DNA from: Desulfurispora thermophila DSM 16022
Lineage (GTDB): Bacteria > Bacillota > Desulfotomaculia > Desulfotomaculales > Desulfurisporaceae
Direction: 5' to 3'
NCBI RefSeq assembly: GCF_000376385.1
Contig: NZ_AQWN01000006.1
Coordinates: 152,718-216,717, forward strand
DNA length: 64,000 bases
In this document: piece after piece, positions 17,438 through 26,729 of the stretch
How positions within the stretch are numbered: position 1 is the stretch's first letter
Layout: every line of letters starts with the position of its first letter
Program-made: the position numbers and the translations under genes
Notes under the pieces: generated by a model
Database searches by the model: none
Told to the model about the DNA's origin: nothing
The model's input: only the letters and a program-made list of their open reading frames with translations

Positions 17438-17518
17438 GCATATTACACCGTCCTCATTTGAAAAAATGCAAATTTCCGGTAAATAATACCCAAATTTTCG
17501 CTTTTCGTCAAGATATAC

Positions 17519-19207
17519 TTACAGCAAATTGAGCTTCTTCATTTTATAGTACAAAGTGGAACGGGGTACCCCCAGCACCTTGGCCGCCCGGGAACGATTC
17601 CCGCCTGTTTGCTGCAACACACGGCTGATCAACTCCCTCTCCGCATGCTCGGTGGCTTGCCACAGTTTCGGCGGCCGGTCTGTGGCTAGTATTTCCCCTC
17701 CAGGGGAAAGATACACAGGCAGATCAGCAGGTTGCAAAACCTTCCCCTTTGATACGAGCACCATGTGCTCCACAGCATTGCGCAACTCACGCACGTTGCC
17801 CGGCCAGTCATAGCTGAGCAGGGCAGACATTAAAAGCGGGTGCCAGCCCTGAATTTCCTTTCCATGCTGATCAGCAAAATACTTGGCAAAGTATTGAAAA
17901 AGCTCTGGAATGTCCTCTTTGCGTTCCCGAAGGGGAGGTATGGACAGCACAACAACATTGAGCTGATAGTATAGATCTTCCCTCAATCTACCCCGGCTGT
18001 AGAGCGTAGCCAAATCCTCTGTGGTGGAAAAAATATAACGCACATCAACCCGGTGTACTTTTTCGTCGTAAGCCGAAACATAACGCCCGTCACGCATTAA
18101 CCGCAGTAATTTGTACTGCTGGGGAGCGGGCAAATCTTCCAGTGCACTGATGAACAAGGTCCCCCCGGACAGGTCGGCCAGCATTCCGGGTGTCTGAGGG
18201 CCACCAAAAAGCAGTTCCTCCCACTGCCTTCCGCTCACTCCCGCACAGTCCAGGCGGGCAAAAGCAGCCTGACCGCGCCGGCTGGCCCGGTGCATGGTTT
18301 GGGCCAGCAGTTCCCGCCCGCTGCCCCGCTCACCCTTTATTACCACCGTAGCGTCAGTAGCAGCAATTTTCCTGGCCATAGCCAGAACTTCTTTCATTCC
18401 GCTGTGGCTACCCCGGATTTCCTCCCAGGGTTGGTTTTGTCCGGTAATTTGCCAAAGCCGCGCCTCCAGCTCCTGCAGACGGGCTGTGCGCAGATTAAGT
18501 TCCTGATTGAGCTGAACGGTTTCACTGATATCTCTTTCCACCGAAATGCCACCGATAATTTTGTCGCCCAGCTTTACAGGAGCGGCATTTATTAATACAT
18601 GTCGCTCCGGGCAGGGATGGTGATAATTGGCTCGCACCACCTCATCATTGCGCATGACTTTGCTCACAACCAGATTGGAAAAATAATCACTCAGTTTCTT
18701 GCCCACAATTTCCCGTGTACTGTAATTGTACATCTTTTCCGCCGCCTGGTTCCAACCCGCCACTCTGCCTGCAGAGTCCACTATGCAAATCGCCTCATCC
18801 AGCAGGTTGAGCAATGTGTGCATTACACTCGCCTGCTCTTGCACTGTTTGCCAGAGTGCCCGCAGCACATGCTCCGAAGCAATCACTCCCAATAATTCCT
18901 GTTCCCCGCCCACCAATAACGGCTGGCGTATCAACTCCACCAGCCAGGCTTCCAACTCTTGTTCCAGCACTTCCGGCGGCACCAGGCGGTAATTATCGCA
19001 AATGACGTTTTCCAGAGCATCTTCGGGCGAAACCTGTATGGTGTGCAAACGCAGAGGTGTAATCAGTCCGTGCACATACTGTTCTTTCACTACCAAAACT
19101 TTCTGCCGGCCGGCCAGCTGTCTGGCCTGCCGAATGTTGAGGCCCGTTGGCACAACCAGTACGGGCAACAAATAACCGGCCAGCCGGCCGGCCTTACTAG
19201 ACAGCAT
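17519..19207 (-). CDS. PAS/AAA+/Fis transcriptional regulator with degenerate sigma-54 contact region
   Basis: 562 residues. Residues 1-120 form a sensory region (possibly CBS-like), 125-230 a PAS domain (DEAICIVDSAGRVAGWNQAAE), 265-490 an AAA+ domain and 528-562 a Fis-type helix-turn-helix (GGNRSRAAKVLGVPRSTLYY). Two hallmarks of sigma-54 activators are altered. Walker A reads GERGSGRE (292-299) with Arg for the usual Lys. The GAFTGA loop is absent: after ELLFG the chain goes GPQTPGMLADLSGGTLF. The protein probably binds DNA and senses a ligand but may not open sigma-54 promoters. It sits 78 bases downstream of livF, so it may control the transporter operons. Confidence 0.85.
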   Translation of the reverse strand: MLSSKAGRLAGYLLPVLVVPTGLNIRQARQLAGRQKVLVVKEQYVHGLITPLRLHTIQVSPEDALENVICDNYRLVPPEVLEQELEAWLVELIRQPLLVGGEQELLGVIASEHVLRALWQTVQEQASVMHTLLNLLDEAICIVDSAGRVAGWNQAAEKMYNYSTREIVGKKLSDYFSNLVVSKVMRNDEVVRANYHHPCPERHVLINAAPVKLGDKIIGGISVERDISETVQLNQELNLRTARLQELEARLWQITGQNQPWEEIRGSHSGMKEVLAMARKIAATDATVVIKGERGSGRELLAQTMHRASRRGQAAFARLDCAGVSGRQWEELLFGGPQTPGMLADLSGGTLFISALEDLPAPQQYKLLRLMRDGRYVSAYDEKVHRVDVRYIFSTTEDLATLYSRGRLREDLYYQLNVVVLSIPPLRERKEDIPELFQYFAKYFADQHGKEIQGWHPLLMSALLSYDWPGNVRELRNAVEHMVLVSKGKVLQPADLPVYLSPGGEILATDRPPKLWQATEHAERELISRVLQQTGGNRSRAAKVLGVPRSTLYYKMKKLNLL

Positions 19208-19285
19208 GCTTACTCACCCAACTTTTGCCAAAGTATTACTCTGGTTTTTAGCCGAAACTGATAACACCACCTGCCGGAGTCGACA

Positions 19286-20002
19286 CTAGTTTTCCCCCAG
19301 ATAAGCCTTGCGCACGGCCGGATCATTGGCCAACTGAGCAGCATTACCGGCAAGGACAACTTCCCCGGTTTCCAAAACATAAGCCCGGTTGGCAATAGAA
19401 AGGGCCATTCTGGCATTTTGTTCCACCAGCAATATGGTTGTCCCCTCCCGGTTAATTTCCTGAATAATATTAAAAATTTCCCGCACCAGCATGGGAGCCA
19501 GGCCCATGGAAGGTTCGTCCAGCAAAAGCAAGCGGGGACGGGACATGAGAGCCCGTCCTATGGCCAACATCTGCTGCTCCCCGCCGGACAATGTCCCCGC
19601 CAGTTGGTGCTGGCGTTCCTCCAAACGGGGAAAGCGCGCGAAAACTTTTCTTATATCAGCCCGGACTTCGCTGCTGCTGCGGCGACTGTAAGCACCCATC
19701 TCCAGATTTTCCAACACGCTCATCCGGGCAAAAACGCGGCGACCCTCCGGTACCTGGGAGATGCCCATGGCCACGATTTGGTGCGGCTGACACCGGTTGA
19801 TAGGCCGCCCCTGCCAGGTGATGGTTCCCTGCTGGGGTCGCATCAACCCGGATATAGTCCGCAGGGTTGTACTCTTCCCGGCGCCGTTCGCTCCAATCAA
19901 CGCTACGATCTCACCCTCCGCCACTTCACAATTAATGCCCTTGAGAGCCCGAATGGCCCCGTAATTGACATGCAAATCGGATATCGTCAAGATCAACCGC
20001 AC
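19286..20002 (-). CDS. livF: Branched-chain amino-acid type ABC transporter ATPase LivF (operon 1)
   Basis: 238 residues. Walker A GANGAGKSTTLRT near residue 36, signature LSGGEQQMLAIGRAL near 137 and Walker B LLLLDEPSMGLAP near 157. The LivF features are clear. The start is GTG 20002 inside the end of livG, or TTG 19996 with better spacing to AGGAGG. Last gene of transporter operon 1, followed after 78 bases by the regulator gene. Confidence 0.9.
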   Translation of the reverse strand: MRLILTISDLHVNYGAIRALKGINCEVAEGEIVALIGANGAGKSTTLRTISGLMRPQQGTITWQGRPINRCQPHQIVAMGISQVPEGRRVFARMSVLENLEMGAYSRRSSSEVRADIRKVFARFPRLEERQHQLAGTLSGGEQQMLAIGRALMSRPRLLLLDEPSMGLAPMLVREIFNIIQEINREGTTILLVEQNARMALSIANRAYVLETGEVVLAGNAAQLANDPAVRKAYLGEN

Positions 20003-20766
20003 ACCACCTCCTGGCCCAGATAAGCAGCAATCACCGCCGGATCGCGCTGGATTTCCTCCGGTGTACCGGCAGCAATCCGCCGCCCGTAGTCCAATACCGT
20101 AATCCGGTCGGAAAGGCTCATGACGAATTTCATGTCATGTTCCACCAAAAAAATGGTGATCCCCATATCCTGTATTCTACGGATCATTTGCATCAGTACA
20201 AGCTTTTCCTGCGGATTCATACCGGCGGCGGGTTCATCCAGCAGCAGGAGCTGGGGCCGGGTAGCCAGGGCCCGGGCAATCTCCAACCGGCGCTGTTCAC
20301 CATAGGAGAGGCTTTTCGCGTATTCATCCTTCTTATCTGCCAGTTCCATGATTTCCAGAGCTTCCAGAGCGCGGGCGGTAATTTCCTCTTCCTCCCGCTT
20401 CACCCGCGGCGAGCGCAGGATGGCCCCCCACATACCGCCCCGGCTGCGGCAATGACAACCTATTTTAACATTATCCAGCACACTGAGCCGCCCAAAGAGC
20501 CTGATATTTTGAAAGGTGCGGGCTATACCCAGCGATGTTATGATATGGGGACTCAGGCCGACAATCGACCGCCCCTGAAAAAGAATCCTGCCCGAAGTAG
20601 GCCTGTATATGCCTGTTACCAGGTTAAAAACGGTACTCTTGCCCGCCCCGTTGGGACCAATCAGAGCCCGGATTTTTCCTTTTTCAATTTTCATGCTGAC
20701 ATCGTCTACCGCCTGCAGACCGCCGAAGTTAATACTCACCCTGTCCAGTTCCAGCAAATAGGCCAT
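19993..20766 (-). CDS. livG: Branched-chain amino-acid type ABC transporter ATPase LivG (operon 1)
   Basis: 257 residues. Walker A GPNGAGKSTVFNL near 37, signature LSYGEQRRLEIARAL near 155, Walker B LLLLDEPAAGMNP near 175 and LVEHDMKFVM near 212. The Y in the signature and the extended insertion around GMWGAILRSPRVKREE are typical of LivG. Preceded by GGAGAG; overlaps livF by 10 bases. Confidence 0.9.
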   Translation of the reverse strand: MAYLLELDRVSINFGGLQAVDDVSMKIEKGKIRALIGPNGAGKSTVFNLVTGIYRPTSGRILFQGRSIVGLSPHIITSLGIARTFQNIRLFGRLSVLDNVKIGCHCRSRGGMWGAILRSPRVKREEEEITARALEALEIMELADKKDEYAKSLSYGEQRRLEIARALATRPQLLLLDEPAAGMNPQEKLVLMQMIRRIQDMGITIFLVEHDMKFVMSLSDRITVLDYGRRIAAGTPEEIQRDPAVIAAYLGQEVVCG

Positions 20767-20792
20767 TTTTTCACTCTCCGTTGCTCATTAAT

Positions 20793-21698
20793 TCAGGAGG
20801 ATGATATGCTGCGGGCCGAAGCTCTCTCCAGCCGTTTGCTCCGGTAACGCTTTATGACGCGGGAGAGATCCACACCACCCAGCAGGCCGTTGGGGCGGAA
20901 GATCATCATCACCACCAGCAGCAGGCCATAAATCATCATCCGGTACTCGGCAATGAACCGTAAAAATTCGGGAGCCAGGGTAAGGACGACAGTTCCCAGT
21001 ATGGTACCCGGAATACTGCCCAGACCGCCCAGCACGACGAAATTCAAGATTTCAAAAGAGCGGGCGAAACCAAAATCGTTGGGGTTGAGGTATTGCAACA
21101 GGTGAGCATAAAGCCCCCCGGCCAGACCGGCAAAAAAAGCACCGATGGCAAAGGCCTGCACCTTGTATATGGTTGTGTTGATACCCATAGCGGCCGCGGC
21201 AATTTCGTCCTCCCGAATGGCCAGCAAAGCCCGCCCGAAGCGGGAATACTGAATCCTGTACATACAGTATACCGTAATGGCCACCAGCAGGTAGACAACA
21301 AATACATTGGTGTAACGGGGAATGCCGGCCAGCCCGATGGCACCACCGGTAATTTGCAAATTGGTGAACACAACCAGGACGATTTCCCCGAATCCCAGCG
21401 TAGCGATGCCCAGATAGTCACCCGTCAGCCGCAACGTGGGAAAACCAATCAGCACGCCCCAGATACAGGCTACACATCCCCCGGCCAGCAGCGATAAGGC
21501 AAAGGGCAAATGCATTTTCAAAGTGAGAAGTGCCGCCGTATAGGCACCGATGCTCATAAAAGCAGCATGGCCGAAAGAAAGCTGACCGGTAACACCGGTA
21601 ATCAAATTAAGCCCCAGTGCCAGGATGATATATATGCCCAGCAGATTGGCCACCTGCAGGTAATAGGGGTTGATATTCTGTGTAAACATATCCAGCAT
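20793..21698 (-). CDS. livM: Branched-chain amino-acid type ABC transporter permease LivM (operon 1)
   Basis: About 301 residues from ATG 21698 (AGGTGG five bases upstream); GTG 21707 directly after the livH stop is the alternative. Around nine hydrophobic segments. The conserved LivM stretch LSFGHAAFMSIGAYTAALL lies near residue 40, and REDEIAAAAMGIN near 188 is the cytoplasmic loop that contacts the ATPase. Confidence 0.9.
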   Translation of the reverse strand: MLDMFTQNINPYYLQVANLLGIYIILALGLNLITGVTGQLSFGHAAFMSIGAYTAALLTLKMHLPFALSLLAGGCVACIWGVLIGFPTLRLTGDYLGIATLGFGEIVLVVFTNLQITGGAIGLAGIPRYTNVFVVYLLVAITVYCMYRIQYSRFGRALLAIREDEIAAAAMGINTTIYKVQAFAIGAFFAGLAGGLYAHLLQYLNPNDFGFARSFEILNFVVLGGLGSIPGTILGTVVLTLAPEFLRFIAEYRMMIYGLLLVVMMIFRPNGLLGGVDLSRVIKRYRSKRLERASARSISSS

Positions 21699-21707
21699 GT
21701 CTTCCAC

Positions 21708-22580
21708 CTACACTTTCCGCTGCACCGGTCGTCCCAATAGCCCGGTGGGACGGAAAAGCAGCACCAGAATGAGCAACGTAAAAGCAACGGCATCTTTGTA
21801 GTCTCCATATCCGGCAGCAATGCCCAGTACTTCGGCAATCCCCAGGAAAATGCCGCCCAGCATGGCGCCCGGAATACTGCCAATGCCCCCCAGCACAGCA
21901 GCGCAAAAAGCTTTCAAACCGGCCTGCACGCCCATGAGCGGAAACACCGAGTTAAAATACATCCCCACCAGCACACCGCCGGCAGCCGCCAGCAGGGAGC
22001 CCAGCGCGAAGGTAAAGGATATTACCCTGTTGACGTTAATGCCCATCAAAGCCGCAGTATCGTAATCTTCAGATGCCGCCCGCATGGCCTTGCCTATTTT
22101 TACATACTTAACTATCAGATGCAAACCGACCATGAGAAAACTGGCCACTACCAGAATAATGATCTGTACCCGGGACACCTGCACAGGTCCCAGCTTGTAC
22201 AGGGCATCCTCCACAACCTGGGGGAAAGCCTGCGGTTGAGGACCAAAAATAACCGTCATCAGAGTTTGCAAAAAGATACTTACGCCAATGGCGGAAATAA
22301 GCGGTGCCAGTCTGTCGGAGCGGCGCAAAGGGCGGTAAGCTATTCGCTCGGCAGTCACGCCCAGAGCCATGCACACCAGCATGGCTAAAAACATGGCCAC
22401 AAAAATATTTACTTTTAAAATAGTAATAGCCAGTACTCCGACAAAAGCCCCCACCATGAAGATCTCCCCGTGGGCAAAGTTAATCAACTGAATAATTCCA
22501 TAAACCATGGTATAGCCCAGGGCAATCAGGGCATAGGTTGCCCCCAGGGTGAGGCCGTTGATGAGCTGCTGCCAGAACAT
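21708..22580 (-). CDS. livH: Branched-chain amino-acid type ABC transporter permease LivH (operon 1)
   Basis: 290 residues from ATG 22580 (GGGGTG 6 bases upstream). The frame is open further upstream to 22685, but that extension is hydrophobic filler and lacks a ribosome site. The N-terminus FWQQLINGLTLGATYALIAL and the NFAHGEIFMVGAF motif are standard LivH. Eight or so membrane segments. SEDYDTAALMGINVNRVI is the ATPase-contact loop. Confidence 0.9.
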   Translation of the reverse strand: MFWQQLINGLTLGATYALIALGYTMVYGIIQLINFAHGEIFMVGAFVGVLAITILKVNIFVAMFLAMLVCMALGVTAERIAYRPLRRSDRLAPLISAIGVSIFLQTLMTVIFGPQPQAFPQVVEDALYKLGPVQVSRVQIIILVVASFLMVGLHLIVKYVKIGKAMRAASEDYDTAALMGINVNRVISFTFALGSLLAAAGGVLVGMYFNSVFPLMGVQAGLKAFCAAVLGGIGSIPGAMLGGIFLGIAEVLGIAAGYGDYKDAVAFTLLILVLLFRPTGLLGRPVQRKV

Positions 22581-22688
22581 AATTGTCACCCCAATAATTA
22601 TCTGCTGTGCAAAGAGGTAAAAAAACAGCGGTGCGGCCATTACGGCTACCGCAATGGCCGCTCTGCATATACTTATTATCAACAATGC

Positions 22689-23894
22689 TTACTGCGCGGT
22701 AACCGGAATTACCGCCTTCACAGCCCACTTCTGCTCCTTCACTTCCAGTAAGAAGACCGGGCTTTTTACCGGTTCGCGGTTGGGCCCGAAAGAAATGGTA
22801 CCCGTTACACCCTGCCAGTTCTGGGTTTTGGCCAGTTCATTTTTGAAGACGGACGGATCAGCCGAATTTGCTTTCTTAATTGCATCGGCAATCAGCATGA
22901 CAGCATCGTACCCCTGGGCAGAGAACATATCGGGCAAGGCATTGTTATTGGCCTTTTGATAGGCCTGCACAAAAGCCTTGGTCTTTTCACCGGCATTGTT
23001 CAAGTCAGGATAAAATCCCGTGTAGACCATGCTCCCTTCCACAGCGTTGCCGCCCAGCTCCCAGAGCTTGGGAGAAAGCAGGCCGTCACCACCCACCATG
23101 ACTTGCTTCAAGCCCTGCTTGCGCACTTCTTTCATGAATAAGCCGCCTTCGGTGTAGTAGCCGGTGAAGACAATGCCGTCCACAGCCTTTTGCTTGATAT
23201 TGGTGACTTGAGCGCTGAAGTTCTGGTCACCGTCTTTGATGCTCTGTTCAATAACAATCTGGGCACCGTATTTGGCCAAAGCATCCTTGAAAATCTTGGT
23301 CAGGCCCACGCTATAGTCGTTGTTGACCGAGGTGACCAGGGCCACTTTTTTCCAGCCCAGCGTCTCCACACAGTATTTGGTTACAGCCGGAGCCGCCAGA
23401 GCATCTAGAAGCGTATCGCGGAAAATATAATCACCAATCTCCACTACCCCTGGCCCCACAGCACCGGCCGAAAGCAGCACCACTTTGCTCTGCTGGGCAA
23501 TATTGCCGGCCACTTTGGTAATCCCGGTCGTGGGGTCACCCACAATAGCAACCACCTTGTTGTTGTTAATCAACTTCTGCGTCACTGTGGCCGCCTCACT
23601 GGGGTTACTGCGGTGGTCATCTTCAATAATTTCCACTTTCTTACCCAGCAGGCCGCCGGCGGCATTAATGTCATCCGCCGCCATCTTCATACCTTTCAGT
23701 GTCTCAATGCCATAACTGGCATGGTTGCCTGTCTTGGCCCCCAAAAAGCCGATTTTGATCGTCTCTCCGGAAGGAGTTGCGCTCTGCTCCTGGGCAGGTT
23801 TGCCTTTGTCCGCCTGTCCACCACCACAACCCGTTGCTACCAGAACCAGCGCCAGCATGGCGATTGCCAGCAGCCACCATGTTCTCCTCATCAT
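22689..23894 (-). CDS. livK: Substrate-binding lipoprotein LivK (operon 1)
   Basis: About 401 residues from ATG 23894. A preceding AAAGGAGG 11 bases before it decides the start over 23921, because that ribosome site lies inside the longer reading. A signal peptide with lipobox (LALVLVATGCGGG) predicts a lipid-anchored extracytoplasmic protein. The periplasmic-binding fold of the Leu/Ile/Val family follows (IGFLGAKTGNHASYGIETLK). The true ligand cannot be read from sequence; relatives bind branched-chain amino acids, amides, urea or other short compounds. Confidence 0.88.
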   Translation of the reverse strand: MMRRTWWLLAIAMLALVLVATGCGGGQADKGKPAQEQSATPSGETIKIGFLGAKTGNHASYGIETLKGMKMAADDINAAGGLLGKKVEIIEDDHRSNPSEAATVTQKLINNNKVVAIVGDPTTGITKVAGNIAQQSKVVLLSAGAVGPGVVEIGDYIFRDTLLDALAAPAVTKYCVETLGWKKVALVTSVNNDYSVGLTKIFKDALAKYGAQIVIEQSIKDGDQNFSAQVTNIKQKAVDGIVFTGYYTEGGLFMKEVRKQGLKQVMVGGDGLLSPKLWELGGNAVEGSMVYTGFYPDLNNAGEKTKAFVQAYQKANNNALPDMFSAQGYDAVMLIADAIKKANSADPSVFKNELAKTQNWQGVTGTISFGPNREPVKSPVFLLEVKEQKWAVKAVIPVTAQ

Positions 23895-24070
23895 TTCTTC
23901 TTTTGCCTCCTTTACTATCATTTCATAATTTTTGCACTTATCTAACTATTCTGTGCCCCCTTCTCTTTCACCTCCTGGTAGTTCATAAAGCCACAAGCAT
24001 TAACACAGGTATGAATTCAACACATTTGATATAAAGTCCTGCCTTGTGTTTAACTTTTTGTCAGCATGGC

Positions 24071-24118
24071 ACATGTATACATGTCCAAATTTCCGGCACC
24101 AGTAAAAACATTTGGACA
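24071..24118. promoter_or_regulatory. Operator-like palindromes upstream of livK 1
   Basis: ACATGTATACATGT at 24071-24084 is a perfect 14-base palindrome. TGTCCAAAT (24082-24090) and ATTTGGACA (24110-24118) form a second, spaced inverted repeat overlapping its edge. They sit about 180-225 bases before livK 1, in its likely promoter region. The regulator is unknown. Confidence 0.4.
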
Positions 24119-24151
24119 AATCAATTAAATTTCGAAAGGAAGAAAAGCAAA

Positions 24152-24189
24152 TAAAAAAAAGCAAGAAATTCCCCGATGAGGTTTCTTGC
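24152..24189 (-). terminator. Terminator after liv operon 2
   Basis: GCAAGAAA (24161-24168) and TTTCTTGC (24182-24189) pair around a 13-base loop. On the minus strand a run of eight T follows. It lies about 44 bases past the livF 2 stop. Confidence 0.85.
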
Positions 24190-24232
24190 CCCGAAAATTA
24201 TTGAAATAAAAAGCTGTTTATCCTGGCATGCC

Positions 24233-24946
24233 CTAACCAACTTCGCCCAGATATGCGCTGCGCACCTGTGGGTTGCTCTGGACCTCGGCAGCGCTGCCGC
24301 TAATCACAATCCGCCCCGTTTCCAACACATAGGCCCGGTGGGCTACCTGCAAGGCCATAAAAGCGTTTTGCTCCACCAGCAGAATGGTAGTGCCCTGCCG
24401 GTTGATGTCCTGAATAATGGCAAATATTTCTTCCACCAGCAGCGGGGAAAGCCCCATGGAAGGCTCGTCCAGGATCAGCAGTTGCGGCTTGCTCATCAAT
24501 CCACGTCCCATGGCCACCATTTGCTGTTCCCCGCCGGAAAGTGTACCGGCCAGCTGTTTCTGTCTCTCCCGCAGGCGGGGAAATCGTTCCATCACCATCT
24601 CCAGGCTGGCGGAAATTTCGCCCTTGTCCTGCCGCGTGTAAGCACCCATGAGCAGGTTTTCATATACAGTTAAGTTGGGGAAGATCATCCGCCCCTCGGG
24701 CACGTGGGAGATGCCCAGGCGTACAATCTTGTGCGCCGGGACATTGTCAATCCTCTGGCCCTGAAAAACCACCTCTCCGGCTTTGGGACGGATTAGCCCG
24801 GAAATGGTGCGCATGGTCGTGGATTTGCCGGCTCCGTTCGCTCCGATCAGGGTTACTATCTCGCCTTTTTCCACCTGAAAGGAAACCCCGTGCAGGGCCC
24901 GGATGGCACCGTAATATACTTCCAGATTGTTTACCTCCAGCATCAT
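24233..24946 (-). CDS. livF: Branched-chain amino-acid type ABC transporter ATPase LivF (operon 2)
   Basis: 237 residues. Walker A GANGAGKSTTMRT near 35, signature LSGGEQQMVAMGRGL near 136 and Walker B LLILDEPSMGLSP near 156. Clearly paralogous to 19286-20002. Its ATG overlaps the livG 2 stop (ATGA). Confidence 0.9.
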   Translation of the reverse strand: MMLEVNNLEVYYGAIRALHGVSFQVEKGEIVTLIGANGAGKSTTMRTISGLIRPKAGEVVFQGQRIDNVPAHKIVRLGISHVPEGRMIFPNLTVYENLLMGAYTRQDKGEISASLEMVMERFPRLRERQKQLAGTLSGGEQQMVAMGRGLMSKPQLLILDEPSMGLSPLLVEEIFAIIQDINRQGTTILLVEQNAFMALQVAHRAYVLETGRIVISGSAAEVQSNPQVRSAYLGEVG

Positions 24947-25716
24947 GCCATCGCCGCCCCCTTCCCCAGATATGCTTCCAGCACCACCGGGTTATTGCGA
25001 ATTTCCACCGGCAAACCCTGGGCAATAATCTGTCCGAAGTCCATAACCACCAGACGTTGACACAAATTCATCACCATACCCATCTGGTGTTCAATCAACA
25101 ATACAGTCAAATTGAATTGTTCCTTTATGCTTTTGATCAAACCCACCATATTGCTCACTTCGGACGGATTCATACCCGCAGCCGGCTCATCCAGTATCAA
25201 CAGTTTGGGCTCCAGAGCCAGCGCCCGGGCTATTTCCAAACGACGCTGGGCCCCGTAGGGCAAATTGGCCGCCAAATCCAGCGCTCTGTCGGCCAGCCCC
25301 AGCACCTCCAGCAATTCCATAGAACGGCTGGTAATTTCCACTTCCCTGTTCTTGAACCTGGGAGTGCGAAAGATGGCATCAAAAAGTCCGTACTGCACCC
25401 GAAAGTGAAAAACTGTCCGCACATTGTCCAGCACCGTGTTGCCTTTGAAGAGACGTATATTTTGAAATGTCCGGGCGATTCCCGCCTGACACACCTTGTA
25501 AGGGGGAATACCCGACATATCCTGGCCCAGGAAAAAAACTTTACCTTCACTCGGCTGATAAATGCCCGTGATCAGGTTGAACACAGTCGTTTTGCCCGCT
25601 CCATTGGGTCCAATCAAACCCACTATCTCGCCGGGCTCAATAGTCATGCTGAAATTGCTGACCGCCTTCAGGCCGCCGAAGTACTTGGAAACGTTTTTTA
25701 GCTCAAGAACTGACAT
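24943..25716 (-). CDS. livG: Branched-chain amino-acid type ABC transporter ATPase LivG (operon 2)
   Basis: 257 residues. Walker A GPNGAGKTTVFNL near 37, signature PYGAQRRLEIARAL near 156 (A where the LSGGQ-type motif usually has E) and Walker B LLILDEPAAGMNP near 175. Paralogue of 19993-20766. Overlaps livM 2 by 14 bases. Confidence 0.9.
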   Translation of the reverse strand: MSVLELKNVSKYFGGLKAVSNFSMTIEPGEIVGLIGPNGAGKTTVFNLITGIYQPSEGKVFFLGQDMSGIPPYKVCQAGIARTFQNIRLFKGNTVLDNVRTVFHFRVQYGLFDAIFRTPRFKNREVEITSRSMELLEVLGLADRALDLAANLPYGAQRRLEIARALALEPKLLILDEPAAGMNPSEVSNMVGLIKSIKEQFNLTVLLIEHQMGMVMNLCQRLVVMDFGQIIAQGLPVEIRNNPVVLEAYLGKGAAMA

Positions 25717-26716
25717 GGGTGACCTCCTTATCCTTCTGCCGCCAGGCGGTCAGCGACTGCGGCACCAGGGCGGCCAATTCTTTGCCGCTGAATATGCCCT
25801 GCGGACGCAAAATAATGGATATGATTAGGATCAGTGCATAAATAACACCCCGGAAGTCAATAAAGGATTCACCCAGCACAAAGCGCAATCCTTCCAGCAA
25901 AAACACCCAGGCCACAGCAGTGACCACCGTACCGGTCATGCTGCCCAAACCGCCCAGCACCACAATGAGCAAAAAGTCGAAAGATTTTAAGAAGTCAAAA
26001 CTGCTGGGGTGTAAAAACGGATAACGGTGCGCATAAATGCCCCCGGCCAAACCGGCCAGCATACAACCCAACACAAAGGACAACACTTTAATTCTGGTGG
26101 TGTTGATACCCATCACGTCGGCGGCAATCTCGTCCTCCCGCACTGCGGTACACGCCCGGCCGTAGCTGGAGAAAATGAAATTGCGCGTGAAGATGATGGC
26201 CAGCACGGTCAGCAAGAATATCAAGTCAAAACCAGCCGACTGGGGTACACCGGACATCCCGGTCGCGCCACCCAATGGTGGGAAGAACTTGCTGGAATTG
26301 TCCATGCCCACCTTGACAATGATCCCGAACCCTAAAGTAGCAATACCCAGATAATCCGAGCGCAGACGCAAGATGGGTAACCCCACTAGCAAAGCCAGCA
26401 GGCCGGCAACCAACATCCCTAAAAGCAAGGAAATAGCCAAAAATAAATAATTATCAGCACTGCCGTAGAGCTTGTCCAAAAGACCGGCGCTATAAGCACC
26501 CAGGCCGTAAAAAGCCGCATGGCCCAGGGAGAATTGACCGGTAAAACCGTAAATTATGCTCAAACCCAGGGCTCCAATCGTGGCAATCAGCGCCTGATCC
26601 AGCACCCTCTGCCAGTAGTCGTTCATCAGGCCGGACAGTTGCAGCACCTTAATCAAGGCGTAAAAGGCGACAGTACCCAGTAGTAGGAGCCAAGTAGCTG
26701 ATTTTTTTTGCGCCAT
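25703..26716 (-). CDS. livM: Branched-chain amino-acid type ABC transporter permease LivM (operon 2)
   Basis: 337 residues from ATG 26716, chosen for AAGGGGGG just upstream; the frame is open to 26749 but would overlap livH. About nine membrane segments. QFSLGHAAFYGLGAYSAGLL is the LivM signature, and REDEIAADVMGINTTRIK the ATPase-contact loop. Confidence 0.9.
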   Translation of the reverse strand: MAQKKSATWLLLLGTVAFYALIKVLQLSGLMNDYWQRVLDQALIATIGALGLSIIYGFTGQFSLGHAAFYGLGAYSAGLLDKLYGSADNYLFLAISLLLGMLVAGLLALLVGLPILRLRSDYLGIATLGFGIIVKVGMDNSSKFFPPLGGATGMSGVPQSAGFDLIFLLTVLAIIFTRNFIFSSYGRACTAVREDEIAADVMGINTTRIKVLSFVLGCMLAGLAGGIYAHRYPFLHPSSFDFLKSFDFLLIVVLGGLGSMTGTVVTAVAWVFLLEGLRFVLGESFIDFRGVIYALILIISIILRPQGIFSGKELAALVPQSLTAWRQKDKEVTHVSS

Positions 26717-26729
26717 ATACTTCCCCCCC

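Larger units (their letters stand above)
23895..24232. other. Intergenic region between the two liv operons
   Basis: No gene. From left to right it holds the leader of livK 1, the perfect 14-base palindrome at 24071-24084, a 9-base inverted repeat at 24082-24118 and the terminator of operon 2 at 24152-24189. No clear -35/-10 pair could be chosen. Confidence 0.6.
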
